From contig OY744461.1 in the NCBI GenBank assembly GCA_963556145.1, positions 8,814,891-8,878,890 on the forward strand: 64,000 nt of DNA. Reading direction: 5' to 3'. Positions 12,263-23,034 of the stretch are shown in pieces. Numbering within the stretch: position 1 is the first letter of the stretch; every line of letters starts with the position of its first letter. The stretch is from Hygrocybe punicea. Its lineage: Eukaryota; Basidiomycota; Agaricomycetes; Agaricales; Hygrophoraceae. A model generated the notes under the pieces. That model saw only the letters and a list, made by a program, of their open reading frames with translations. It was not told the DNA's origin and searched no databases. The translations under genes and the position numbers were made by a program.

Positions 12263-13872
12263 GCTTGTTTGGTTCTGGTGACTCGTTGGGTAACTCGGTT
12301 GGGTAGCATCTGGTATCCAGGTGACAGATCGAGGGCATAGAAAAAATAATGGAACTGAATTGTGGGGGAAACAGAGACGGAGACAGAGGAAACGAGGGAA
12401 AGGAAACTGAGGGAAAGAGAGGAAGGGAACCGGGGACAGGAAACAGAGAAAGAAATAGAGGGGAAAGCTATGTACTTGGGCGCTAGAGCTGGCGCCGGCG
12501 TCGAGGGATCTCTTCGCGTGGGCTCTGGGAAACGGTCGTGAGGGGTCGCGAGGGCCAGGGAGCGAGGCTGGGGGTCCTAACGAACGTACGCGAGTGGGGT
12601 GGGGTTGCCGGAGTAGGTGGTCGCGGCGGCGATTCGTTTGGGTCCATGGGGGGTGCACGTCGCTGTTGGGGTCAATAGCGGGGTGGTACGCGACCAAACG
12701 AGGGCGTGTGGGGGGCTGGGGTGACTCGTTTGGGTTCCAGTCGCCACGGTCGAGAACGAGGCCGCGGGGAGCTGAACGAGGGCAGCCGGTGCCGGGTATG
12801 GTGCACGAAGCCGGTCTGTGGGTGGTGAAACGCTGTGGGGCCCGAAAAGCGGTGGGAACGTGGGGTGGTGATGGGTGCAGGTGTTCTGGGGTTGCAAACG
12901 GGTGGGCCGTGAGTTTGGCGAGTTGGCCCGGGGCCGGTAGTGCTGGCAGAACGGGGCGGCGCAATGGTGACGTGGCGAGGTCGTTGGGTCACCAAGGGCG
13001 GGGCGGTCTCGTTTGGGGTAACGGAGCGCAACGGGGGGCTCTGGCATGTGGAACGTGGGTGCCGGGGGTTGGATGAGCGTGGGTTGGGGTGGAGATCCAC
13101 GGGAAGCGGGGTCGCGGAATGCTGACGTGGCACGGTGCGTGTTGGGCGTTGGGTGGGCATGAAATGCCAGGGACGGCTCGTTCGGGGTGACGACGGTGAA
13201 CGGGGGGCCTCTAGGGCGTCAGACGAGGGTCCGGGGCTCAAATGAGTGCCCCTGGGGCTGGGGTACGCAAAAGAGCGGGGGTCCAACGGGGAAGACGTGG
13301 CGGATCCGTGGTCTGACCAAAAAGGGCGGGGCAGCTTCGTTTGGGGCAACGAAGCGCAGCGGGTGGTTCTGGCCGGTGGAACGCGGGCACGGGAGGTCGA
13401 GTGAGTGTGGGTTGGGCTGGTGTACACGAAGAAACGGGGGTCCAACGGGGAAAACGTGGTGGATCCGTGGCGCGACTGAAAAGGTCCGCGACCGTGGATT
13501 CGGGGTGGCGTAGGCGAGCGCGGAGCTCCGGTACGTCGAACGAGGGTCCGTAGGGTCGGATGAGCCTGCCTGGGGCTAGAAATGACGAAAGAAAACAAAA
13601 GAAATGATGAAAAACGGGGGGGTTGAAAATGTGACGTGGCCTGCCGCTTGGGTGTTCAAAGGGGTCGCGGCCGGGTTTTTGGGTCAACGCGGGGCAACGC
13701 GGGGCCCTATTGGGCTGAACACGAATGCCGGGGGGTAACTGGAGTGTTGTACGGCCGTGAATGAAGGGAAAATCCGCAGTTGCGCAGCGGTGGGTGGTGA
13801 GGCCGAAAAAAGTCGTTTCGCGAGAAAAAAGAGGAAGACGCAGAGAAGAAGAGATCCGTGGGTCGAAGGTCA

Positions 13873-13884
13873 CTCTCATCACCA
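13873..13884 (-). promoter_or_regulatory. Primer-binding site of the 11.7-14.0 kb element
   Basis: In minus sense TGGTGATGAGAG begins three bases after the CCACTCCA end of the 5' LTR, the same spacing and sequence as at 10,782 and 47,920. The match to the longer tRNA-like pattern breaks after the first 12 bases in this copy. Confidence 0.7.
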
Positions 13885-13887
13885 CGT

Positions 13888-14045
13888 TGGAGTGGTACCG
13901 AGGTACCACTCCGGGGGCTCACGCAGGACTCGAGGGAAAGGTCGACTGGATAGGAAGGATGGACTGACTACTACATCTGGAAGGCTACTGACTAGGTCAA
14001 ACCGTGGGAACCTGATCACGTGACTGACCAGGCACAACTACTACA
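13888..14045 (-). repeat. 5' LTR of the 11.7-14.0 kb element
   Basis: 158 bp, TG...CA in minus sense, reads as identical to its partner at 11,655-11,812; CACGTG box at 14,017-14,022. Followed inward by ACG and the primer-binding site. Confidence 0.92.
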
Positions 14046-16659
14046 GCGTATGCAACCAACGGCACCCCAAAACGCAACAGGGATACCCAGAACGCCCCAC
14101 TCACAGCCCCATCGTCCAGCCCCGTCGCCGTTGACCAACGAACCCCAGTCCAGCCCAGCTGCCGCAACGTCACCAACGAACGCGACACCCCGTGAAGCAC
14201 CACCGGCACCCCAGCTGCAATCCCAACGTACGGCCCCGCCCCTGTTGACCCAGAAACCACGGACGCCAATGCCGGCGTGTACGAACATGCCCCAGCCAAA
14301 CCCATCCGCGACCGCCATGTCGCCACCAACGCCGACGCGTCGATACACGCCCCACACCCCGTTACCACCCCAGAACACGTCGATAAAACCCACACCACGC
14401 CCCTGAAGTCCAACGACACCCCAAAACGCGTCGACCACGCCCCAAAACGTGTCGAAAAGAGCCCTAGAGATGCCCCGCACACCAGTTGTGCCCCAGGGCG
14501 CCCCGCGAACGCGAACAGAGACGCCCCAGGCCCCCTACACGCCCCAAAACGCGCCGCAAGTGGCCCCACAGACGCCCCATACCCGAACGAAACCCCAGAA
14601 CACCTCGCAAACGCACCCTGGCGCCCCCCAACGTGATATACCACCCCCCCAAGCGCTACCATCAGCCCCCGTTTTTCTATCTCAGCTTAGTATATATAAA
14701 CGCGATTTTTCAGACTTATGCACAGGTGCTCGACCGTGGAGCAGCACCCACCGCCGTAACCATCGCCTGTTACCCCAACGCCACGCCCGTCACCTGTTTC
14801 CCAGCCCAGCTGTACAGCCCCCTCGCCAACCAGTCCCCACCGAGATTACTCCACCAGTCACACCGCCCCCACGACTTGTTGATGCAGGTACCCAGACCAC
14901 ACAGGACGAACTGCCACCATCTTTGCGATACGAACTAACCCGAACAGATCTTGCCCAAGCCCTCGATATAGCAGTCCCATCGAATTTGTCATACTGACTG
15001 TAAATATTCGATGCTACTTTCGCCCAGTGTGCTGGTGAGCAAACTGAGCAAATCTGCATACATATCTGTCGTCCAGGATGCGTGCTCGTTGTCGAAATAA
15101 ATGCCAATTTGATGTTTTGACACAATTTCTGAGTATCAATTGGAGTCACATCTAACCTCATGGAAATGGTGGAGTACCATTGTTCTTTCGGCCTAAAAAC
15201 ACACAGGTCAACTTGTCCATATGTCGAGACACGAGCACATGCAATATCAAGCCGGGTATCTGCTCTTCATTCGGTTTTGTGGTCTACAAAATTACGTGAA
15301 TATCAAGGGTGGGCTCTTGACGACTAACAATCACCTCACAACTGACAACATCACGTTTGACCAAAAGTTGCATGGTTGCAGAGCTGTCATCCGTCAGAAT
15401 GCAACACACACTGGTATACCACAGTAAGTGATGATTAGGATGCTGCACGCGATGATTTACCATGAACCTTTGCATTTAAATTCAACGGATGTGTCGCCTT
15501 CCGATGATTTGTGGTAGGTGTGTCCACCAGAGACAATGAAAAGGACAGGGAGATGAAGAGATGGCATATTAGATTTTTGTTCGGAGATGCACGTGATGGT
15601 TGAAAAAAGAGATGCTTTTGCATCATGTGATGCGGAGTCCGGTCCACATGTGACGCCTAAACTTGACATCACATGTGATGTCACATGCATGATGTCACGT
15701 GTAAACGTCCAGACGTGATGTCACATGCGTGATGTCACGGCGTTTCTATGACCATTGTACATGCTCAACGACGTGGGGAAAATGACTGAGCGTTGCATAT
15801 CGCACACCGTCTCTGAGATTACTTATTCCCTTGGTAGACATTGTTCTATCTTTGCAATTAGAAATCAAACGCCACCCTGAGCATTTGTTTTTATTTGGTC
15901 AGAATTCACCTTATTTCGTCACATCCTGAGTCACAACATCAACGTTCCGCAAGGTAATTTCTCTTGAGGCTAATACACTACAATATTTCTGCGTTTCAAT
16001 GTTCACTTGTAGTGCAGCAAATGACAGCTCCCTTGTATCCTTGGTAGGGCGCTGTACCAGGAAAATTTCCAAAGCCGTATTTATGACAGTTCTTGTTGAT
16101 ATGCCGCCTAGTGAAACTGCTCATGTTCATGACATTGAATGCTTCCCACCATCTGTGTAGAACATTATACTGAACCCACTTTTGATTGTGTAGGGATGTG
16201 CCTGAAATCTATTCGCATATTTTCATGCAGCCACCACTGAACAAGAACGTTATTCTGTCCAATGGCCAGGCATGACACAATCGGAAGACGTAGGCCCTGC
16301 ACAAACACCATTCCTGAAAGAAGGTTGGCCACCCATGTTTGGTGTGGACGAAGATGTTCGTATGTGTATGGGATATTTCATTCACCTAGCCACTAGTTTT
16401 GCTACAGGTCTGCTACATCCTTTGATCTTCAGTCCAATTTCTGAATGTTCTTGTTCAGCACACCGTGTACAAATGCGGTTGAATTCAAGGCACTGGTGTA
16501 CATTATTTGGAAGCGACGCTGTAATTAAATGTCTTGGTAACAAAGTGCCATTCACAACGTTCCTAGCCAGATTATGAATTATATTGACAATTTTCACATC
16601 GTTCTAATTACATTTCTCTACAACAGTGCCATTTACAATGTTCCCAGCCTGTATATAAA

Positions 16660-16689
16660 TTTGGACGGTGTGACTCGTCACCGTCCAAA
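16660..16689. repeat. Hairpin, 11-bp perfect stem
   Basis: Arms TTTGGACGGTG (16,660-16,670) and CACCGTCCAAA (16,679-16,689) are separated by 8 bases. It could be the end of a small foldback repeat; no partner end was identified. Confidence 0.6.
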
Positions 16690-16837
16690 CTTGGCCACAT
16701 CATGTGAGTGAATTCACTTCACGTGATGAATCACAACCGTGTTTGTCACGTGAACAAATACAACCAATCACAAGCACTCATTGAATTATTTTTTCCCTCA
16801 TTCGTTGTTTTCCGCCTCATCATTGTTCATCCCACAC

Positions 16838-16870
16838 TGCGAGATTGTTGTACCGGGCAACAATCTCGCA
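16838..16870. repeat. Hairpin, 13-bp perfect stem
   Basis: Arms TGCGAGATTGTTG and CAACAATCTCGCA are separated by a 7-base loop TACCGGG. It is not next to a recognised gene, so a terminator role is not supported. Confidence 0.6.
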
Positions 16871-17241
16871 TTCTGGGATGCTATGCATTTGGCATTATGT
16901 CTCATTCTCCTACCCGAATGGTGAGTGGTTTGCTATGTCTCCGCTGACTTCCATTGATTTAGAATATTGGTAAGTAACTGATTGTTTGTCACTGCGATTG
17001 ATCTTCTACAGCTTTCCGACATGTTTTCCACCTGGATTAATTGTGGCATCAGTGCATGCCCAACCAGTGGTGACTGGTCCTCAGAAATGGGCGCTTGCTG
17101 CTGCCGGTCAACATGGAATGAAAGGGCAGGTGAATCCCCCTGATTTCCTTGCCAGGCAACCTCCTTGCAGCGGGCCTGGCAGTGTACCCAGTTACAACCA
17201 CGGTGTGTGTCTTTGCAGTTTAATATTGCCTGCGTTGACAC

Positions 17242-18498
17242 TAGTGATGGGGAAGTTCGGTTCGGTCCGGTTTTCGGCCTTTTTGCCCCAAACCGAAACC
17301 GAACGGTTCGGTTCCTACCAAAAAATCCCAAACCGAAACCGAAACCATTGTAACCGGTTTACGTCGGTTTGGTTTCGGTCCAGACACAGTCTGAACCGCG
17401 AACCGTGTGGGCTGGGGGCCCTCCCTCCCATCTGACCTCGCAAGAGTGCTGCACACGTCAATCGACGTGGCTAGCCTCATTACGAGGTGGGATTGGGGGT
17501 TGGTGGGCTGCACGGCCCTGTCCTAGCGAAACACACACGTCGAACACGTGTGTTCCGCCTCGGCTGTTGTCGATTGGGTGTGGTGGTGGTGGTGGTGATG
17601 CCCCGACGCGTCAGACGCGTTGTGCACGCGACGACGGGCGTGTTGGCCCCGCGTTGGTCCTGCGTTGGTTGTTTTCGGTGAGCGCGTGGTGGTGGCATAC
17701 GGGCCTCTCCGCGTGGGTGTCCCGACGCGTCATGCGTGTTGTACACGCGCGGCGGGTGGGTTGACCCCGCGTTGGCCGCATTGGTGTTGCATGGTGGTGG
17801 TGGTGTTGTGCCGCGTTCCGTTATATACAAATAAAATCAATAAAAGAAAGAATAAAAATAACATACCACGAAGGAGCGGGGGTGGATGCACCACCCCCCG
17901 CCGCTCGTTCCACCTCTCTGACTCCCACTCCACCCTGTTCATGTTCGTCTGCGTGCGCGCGCGTCTTGGACACGTTGTTGTTGGCGTCCGACGTGGCGGT
18001 CCTGGTGGTTGTAGCGGTCCTGGTGGTTGCGGCCATCGTGGTGGCAATCGTCGTCGTCGTCGTAGTGGTGGTGGTGGTGGCCATGGTGGTAGTGGTGGTG
18101 ATGGCTGTGGTGGCCATTGACTGTAACTTGCTACTGTTAGTGTCGAATAAAAAAAATAAAAAAATAAAAAAAGCATAGGTGGGCGGCAGGGAGTACCATG
18201 CCACGTTTGGTCCACCTCGGGTGCTCCGTCGTCCTCGTTTGGCGTACGTTGTGGGCGTTCTTGGTGGTTGCAGAAGTGTCTTGGTGACTTTGGAAGTCAG
18301 CCAAGTGGCCGACTTGCGAATATCGGTTTGCGGTTCAAACTCAGTTTGAAACCGTTTCGGCCCGCGGCCAAATCTCCAAACTGGAGACCGAACCGTTCGG
18401 TCTCAGCCGAAATTTCCCAAACCGAAACCGAAACCGGCGGTTTCGGTTCGGTCTAAACCGGGTTTGGGTCGGTCTGAGACCGAACTTCCCCAACACTA
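17242..18498. mobile_element. Non-autonomous hAT element, copy 2
   Basis: The element is 1257 bp. It begins TAGTGATGGGGAAGTTCGG and ends with the complement of TAGTGTTGGGGAAGTTCGG. A perfect 8-bp duplication GTTGACAC flanks it (17,234-17,241 and 18,499-18,506). It is the same family as 7216-8525 in opposite internal orientation: it keeps the flank AGGGAGTACC, the (CCA/TGG)n tract, repeated ACGCGT-rich phrases and both intron-like stretches. The two copies differ in subterminal sequence. No transposase is encoded. Confidence 0.92.
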
Positions 18499-19524
18499 GT
18501 TGACACGTTGACTCCCAGGCAGTATGTGTGGTCTTGTAGTAGTGATTCACTTATTGTAGCTGCTTTATGTCGGGGTACAGCCCTGCTGACAATGTTACTT
18601 GTTTCAGACAACTTCTCCATTGGCACGAGTTGTGGCATCAGTGCGTGCCCACCTGGTGGTGGCCAGTCCCCTGATATGAGCGCCTGCTGCCGCCGGTCAA
18701 CCTGGAAGGAAAGGGTGGGTGAATCCCCTGGACTTCCTTGCCGGCAACCTGCTCGCAGCAGGCCTGGTAGCCTCGTTGATATCAAGACAAGTAAGTCTCG
18801 TTGTACTTTTGACTATTCTATCGTTCACAAAATGGCACAGGTATCAATCAGCTAGTAAACTTGCATGTTCTGTATACATATAAACTGAATCTGCTTGGGA
18901 TTGAGATTGTTTTTTCTATGTGTTTTATTTCACAGTCAGTTGTGCATGTGAATTGGTGAAATCACTGTATGCAATGAATTATTTAATGCTAAGTTCTAAC
19001 CATAACTTAGGGTTAAATTATACCGCCTCAAGGCCACCATGTGTAATGAAACTGTCGTTCTGAATTCTCAACCAATCTGAATTCTCAACCATTATGTACA
19101 CAGACAGAATCCCCTCAAAGAATGCACAATCCAAGGCAATGGAAACCTCGCTTTCCGTCAACATGAAAACAACGGATTGTGGTCTGGCTCCAAATCTAAA
19201 GAAACACATGTGGATGAGGCTGAGAAGAATCCTCTCAAACACTACATCGTATTATAGGAAGTTGGGCATGTGCCCTCCGAAGTCTCCTGTAGAGGAATGC
19301 AAACGGCTGAGGTCAGATCCATGCTGCTTCAATGTCATATCTTACATATTTTGCAGGTCGCGTTTGATGATGCTGAGGGATCAGCTTCCAGTTAGCAAGG
19401 TCTTGGGCGATTCAGCCCTAGATTCCGAAACATTCTCAGAGTCGGAAATGGTCTCAGAATCTGAACTGGAGAGGGTTCTCCTCACTGTGGCAGCCGTGAA
19501 TTTGAACCCTAGTACATTGCTGCC
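18499..19524. other. Region upstream of the TET/JBP-like gene
   Basis: About 170 bp near 18,610-18,785 is a diverged copy of 17,030-17,205, the two copies lying on either side of the hAT element (shared GTGGCATCAGTGC, TGCCGGTCAA, GACTTCCTTGCC-like phrases). An open frame at 19,094-19,528 (145 codons, no known domain, overlapping the next ATG by ATGA) may be a 5' part of the downstream gene, but no splice link was found. Confidence 0.35.
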
Positions 19525-20658
19525 ATGAAAGTTGGCATATTTAGACTGACATCTTGCGGCAAAGTAATTGTGCCCTTGGATGCGAATAGACTGGCAAATC
19601 GAGTGAAGAATATCAAGGAGACTTTGGATGCTGACAATGAAAAACTACTCAGGTTTTTTCAGGAGATTCACATCAGACATGTGAATGAACCAGCGACAGT
19701 AATCGACACGTGTGGTTCGATTTTGGTCTGGTATCTACCTGATGTTGTAACTCCAAGACGTATTGTGAGTCACTTGCCCCCCCCCGGAAATATGGTTTTT
19801 AACAGTACCCACTGCAACACAGGAGGAATTGAATGTTAGTGCCGAAATGATAACTGAAATTCTGGAAGAATCCTATTCCGAGTCCCTCAAAAAATTTGAG
19901 AAAGGGAAACATCCGCTATGGAGGAAAGATCCAAACATTTTCTTTCCACCTCCAAACCCACGATTTCACCCAGGATCGGTGGATTTCGCCGCAGCATGGT
20001 TTGCTCAGGGTAGAGAGGTAACACCTTTAGTTAGTCGTCTTATTTACATGAGCTGACCGTCTGTTTTTTTCAGCGACTTACCGATAGGTTGATCACGTCG
20101 ACAACTCTTCGAACAACTGAAGCCACCATGTGGATAGCTGCAATCGAACCCAGCCAGCTGATCTTCAATGCAATTACTGCATTAACCCATCAGTCATTGT
20201 ACACAGCTGGCCTTCTGGCTGTGACGAAAATCCGGGATGGCGAAACGATTGAGAATGTGGAAACACATGAAAATGCTAAGGAGTGGACATCTGTTTACAC
20301 TGGAATCGCCATTATTGTTAACAGGATTACAACTCGACACAGAGATGCTGGAGGGTGTCCAGAATGGTATGATTTGCTGGTGAGTTGTGGGACACATACG
20401 AACACGGAACTAGCCATCCCTGAGTTGGATGCTACGTTCTCTTATTCACCAGGAACCGTCATTGAAATTTGTGGCAAGGTTCTCAGTCACAGTGTAGGCA
20501 GATGGGAGGGCGGTGAAAGAATATGCATGGTGCATTATATGCGAAACATGGTACATGACCGTCTCAAGATTGACAAGCCCACCTGGAGCCGACACAATGT
20601 GTTTGCAAGGGAGATGAATGCAGAGTTTCGGGCATCACAGGAATGGAGATGGAATTAG
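19525..20658 (+). CDS. TET/JBP-like Fe(II)/2-oxoglutarate dioxygenase
   Basis: By family this enzyme would oxidise 5-methylcytosine (or thymine) in DNA, in the nucleus. Three exons join in frame: 19,525-19,764, 19,823-20,017 and 20,074-20,658, giving 339 residues; both introns are GT-AG (second ends TTTTTTTCAG). The first exon has a G-x-I-L-V-W-Y-L-P motif. The last exon carries the 2OG-Fe(II) core: HRDAGG (H234-x-D236), a strand region ending VLSHSV (H284), and GGERIC (R294, for 2-oxoglutarate). All four key residues are present and no stop interrupts them. The start is the first ATG of the frame; a longer N-terminus is possible. Agaricomycetes are known to have expanded TET/JBP genes linked to KDZ transposons, and a KDZ gene lies 9 kb upstream. 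Alternative: an old but still open copy without function. Confidence 0.75.
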
Positions 20659-22252
20659 CTATAGTGCCAAGGGAAATATCATCCTAACGTGAAAGTACAA
20701 CAGCTACCATTGCATGCTTTGTACAACTGTAGTCAGAAACCTCTGTGTGGAACTAAATCTCATTATCCTCATTCACAGATAACGAAGACCTATGAGTTTC
20801 AGCTGACAAATATCTAGACAGTGTCCAGAGAATTTCCCTGGCTTTACATTGACAACTCTGTGACATTGACAACTCTGTCAATTCGAAATGTGTACTTAAG
20901 TGTGTATTTACCAGGCAATTCATGTGATGTGGTCACACTGGCACACGTGATCACAGTTGACGCGTCATTTTTTTTTACCTTCTGCACCTTTACCATCTAG
21001 CCTCAGCCTCTCTTAAATTGCTCTCAGATACACTCAAATTGAACATTTTGCCAATGTCCTCATCAGCAAGCACCTCTTCGCTGTCAATCGCTTCTCTACA
21101 TGCCTCTGTCATGTCTGGCAGTGATTTCCTAAGCATGAATGTGTTCCAGGACTTCCCATGGGTCAATGGCACGCCTCTTGCTGAAGATTCACTTGAGAAG
21201 GCTATCGTAACCTTAATTGGCAATCAGTCTGCTCTAGGAAACACACCGTCCACCTTGGCTGTGATGGTGCATCAAATCTCTCACCTTGTAACATTGACAG
21301 TTGACTTGTCTGCTAGGCCCTGGCAAAGCAATTGGATTATGTGAATCCCACAGGTGAAATCTCACGTAAAGGCCAAATCATCCAAGAATACCTCTCTGCT
21401 GATGGCTCTGCGATGCGTGATGTGGCAAGGTGGACTACTGTGTACCGGAATGACCTCCTCATAGCGGCTCACTCAATCCTTCGCTATACCCTGCTAGATA
21501 AGCTCATGGACGCTGTTGGGCTGCCCCGTCATCCAAGTTTCAAAGTAATTCAGAGATCAGCGAAACCACAGATGAGCGAGAAGTTGACCAAGGTGAGTTG
21601 ACCATTCACATTTGAGAAGGCATTTTGAGGTGACGTTTGCACACTGTCTCGAAGCTCTACAAATTTCTCAGAGACTGGAGTAAGCCGATCATGAAGCTTC
21701 ATATGACATGCAAAAGTCTATTAATCACGCAACAAGATCAAGAAGTGGTGGGTGTTTCAGCCATGGCAGCCGCAGAAATTGGTGTCCAGTATGGACACCA
21801 TCCCGATCTTTGCAGTCGCTCTCCCAGCACACTTGACACCAGCCCAAAAAGAAGTAGAAATGAGCCTCCAGATCCTGTACCGTGCATCTGTCAACGTCGA
21901 ATCCTCTGACATCAACCAGATCCTCCTCAATCTAGAGCTTCTGGCATTCTCATTCACTTGGTTTGGCCAGGTATGTGATGTATGTTCTATGTTCTATGTG
22001 TGTCAGACTTTGTACAAAAACAGGGCAACTCATATGTAGACTGCAACTTCACATCATGGGTGGAGAAGCTACAGAGGTTGGGATTGCGTTACAATCACAT
22101 TACACCTGCTGCAAATAAATAATCCACATGGTTTCAGGACGGCCAAGAGTGTTGATCTACCGTTACAAGACTCATTTGTCAATTCCCTCACCACCAAGTC
22201 TTTCAGAGGTTTAATGTATGATTGGATGAGAAATCTATTCCACCTAAGCCTC
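20659..22252. other. Coding-like debris, unassigned
   Basis: Moderate open frames on the plus strand at 21,018-21,344, 21,332-21,601, 21,637-21,909 and 21,752-22,039 have plausible protein composition (for example a stretch with EYLSADGSAMRDVARW), and a minus frame at 20,990-21,223 overlaps the first. No family was recognised. They might be exons of one gene interrupted downstream by the hAT MITE at 22,253. Confidence 0.3.
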
Positions 22253-23034
22253 TAGTGATGGTCAGGTTCAGTTCGGTTCGGTTCAGGCCAAAAAAATCTG
22301 AACCTTGAACTGAACCTGAGGTTCGGTTCAGCTCATATGCTGAACCTTGAACTGAACCTTTGGTTCAGGTTCAGATAGGTTCAGTTCAGGTTCAGGCCAG
22401 GCTGAACCTGAACTGAACCTGTGAAAATACAAGTATACTAGCTAATCAATTTTCTCAATCCAAATTTTTCCTTTATTTCCTACCACTCTACATGTACTGT
22501 GTCCATGTTCACTGTGAATAAATCAATAGAATCTTGTGTTAGATGTGTCTGAAGCACAGTAAGCATGAAATATCCTGGACAACTGTTCAGATGGTCATTG
22601 CAAATGTTTTGCTGTATTTTAACTTGCAATCAGTATAACTGAATCACACAACATGGCATCCTAGGCTGAATTTCAACTTTACATTTTAAAATATATTTAA
22701 GTTTGCAAATATTCATGTTACAGAAGCACTAATTGCCACCATATAAACTCTAACTAATCTGGATTCTATTATTAATGGTGCTTAAATTTCAAGTCAGTAA
22801 ATAGTTGGACCAAAACTAAGTCTCTACTCAGCAGAAATTAGATTAATATGTGAAAGATTAGGTTCAGGTTCGAACCAGTTCGAACCAGGTTCACAAGATT
22901 CCGTCCTTGACTGAACCTTGAACTGAACCTAAGGTTCGGTTCAGGCATTACCCCAAACCTTGAACTGAACTTAAGTTCGGTTCATGTAGGTTCAGGTTCA
23001 AACCCAGGTTCAGAACCAAACTGTACCATCACTA
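22253..23034. mobile_element. hAT-type MITE (782 bp)
   Basis: It begins TAGTGATGGTCAGGTTCAG and ends with the complement of TAGTGATGGTACAGTTTGG. A perfect 8-bp duplication TAAGCCTC flanks it (22,245-22,252 and 23,035-23,042). Both ends are packed with direct and inverted copies of GGTTCAGTTC/GAACTGAACC, probably transposase-binding sites. The AT-rich middle has no coding capacity. Confidence 0.9.

Larger units (their letters stand above)
11655..14045 (-). mobile_element. Complete non-autonomous LTR retrotransposon (2391 bp)
   Basis: In minus sense it has a 158-bp 5' LTR (14,045-13,888), a primer site (13,884-13,873), a 2.1-kb interior, a hairpin, a polypurine tract and a 158-bp 3' LTR (11,812-11,655). 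The LTRs begin TGTAGTAG, end CCACTCCA and read as identical, so the insertion is recent. A 4-bp duplication GCGT flanks it (11,651-11,654 and 14,046-14,049). The interior is Pro/Arg-rich in several minus frames, with tandem modules of about 180 bp (roughly 12,600-13,560) and no Pol motifs. It landed in the Pro-rich ORF of a related element. Confidence 0.9.
11091..14997 (+). pseudogene. Pro/Thr-rich ORF of a non-autonomous LTR element, split by an insertion
   Basis: The reading frame starts at ATG 11,091 (MAPKTRNPKVIKTEKELHAE). It has a short charged coiled-coil-like N-terminus (about residues 10-65) followed by Thr/Pro/Ala-rich sequence with repeats such as FASPVLPTASQVPT and FASPILPTASQVPT. 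At 11,654 it is cut by a complete related element (11,655-14,045, target duplication GCGT). The same type of sequence resumes at 14,050 (MQPTAPQNATGIPRTP) and continues in shifting frames to about 14,997 (ending ALDIAVPSNLSY). No protease, reverse transcriptase or integrase motif is present. It resembles in composition and place the 557-residue ORF at 48,132-49,805. Role unknown; it may be a gag-like or structural product of a non-autonomous family. Confidence 0.6.
14998..17241. other. Gene-poor stretch with several palindromes
   Basis: No recognisable coding domain was seen. Notable items are a perfect 20-bp palindrome at 15,664-15,683 within a cluster of TGATGTCAC phrases (to about 15,740), a hairpin at 16,660-16,689, a second hairpin at 16,838-16,870, and two copies of a short phrase around GTGCCATTCACAACGTTCC / GTGCCATTTACAATGTTCC (near 16,545 and 16,627). 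It is probably old repeat sequence. Confidence 0.4.

Noticed and set aside
12594..13598. Gly/Trp-rich plus-strand frames at 12.6-13.6 kb
   Set aside because: They are the antisense of the Pro/Arg-rich interior of a minus-strand LTR element; composition artefact.
16660..16870. Transcription terminators
   Set aside because: Hairpins are not followed by T runs, are not next to genes, and hairpin terminators are not used by RNA polymerase II.
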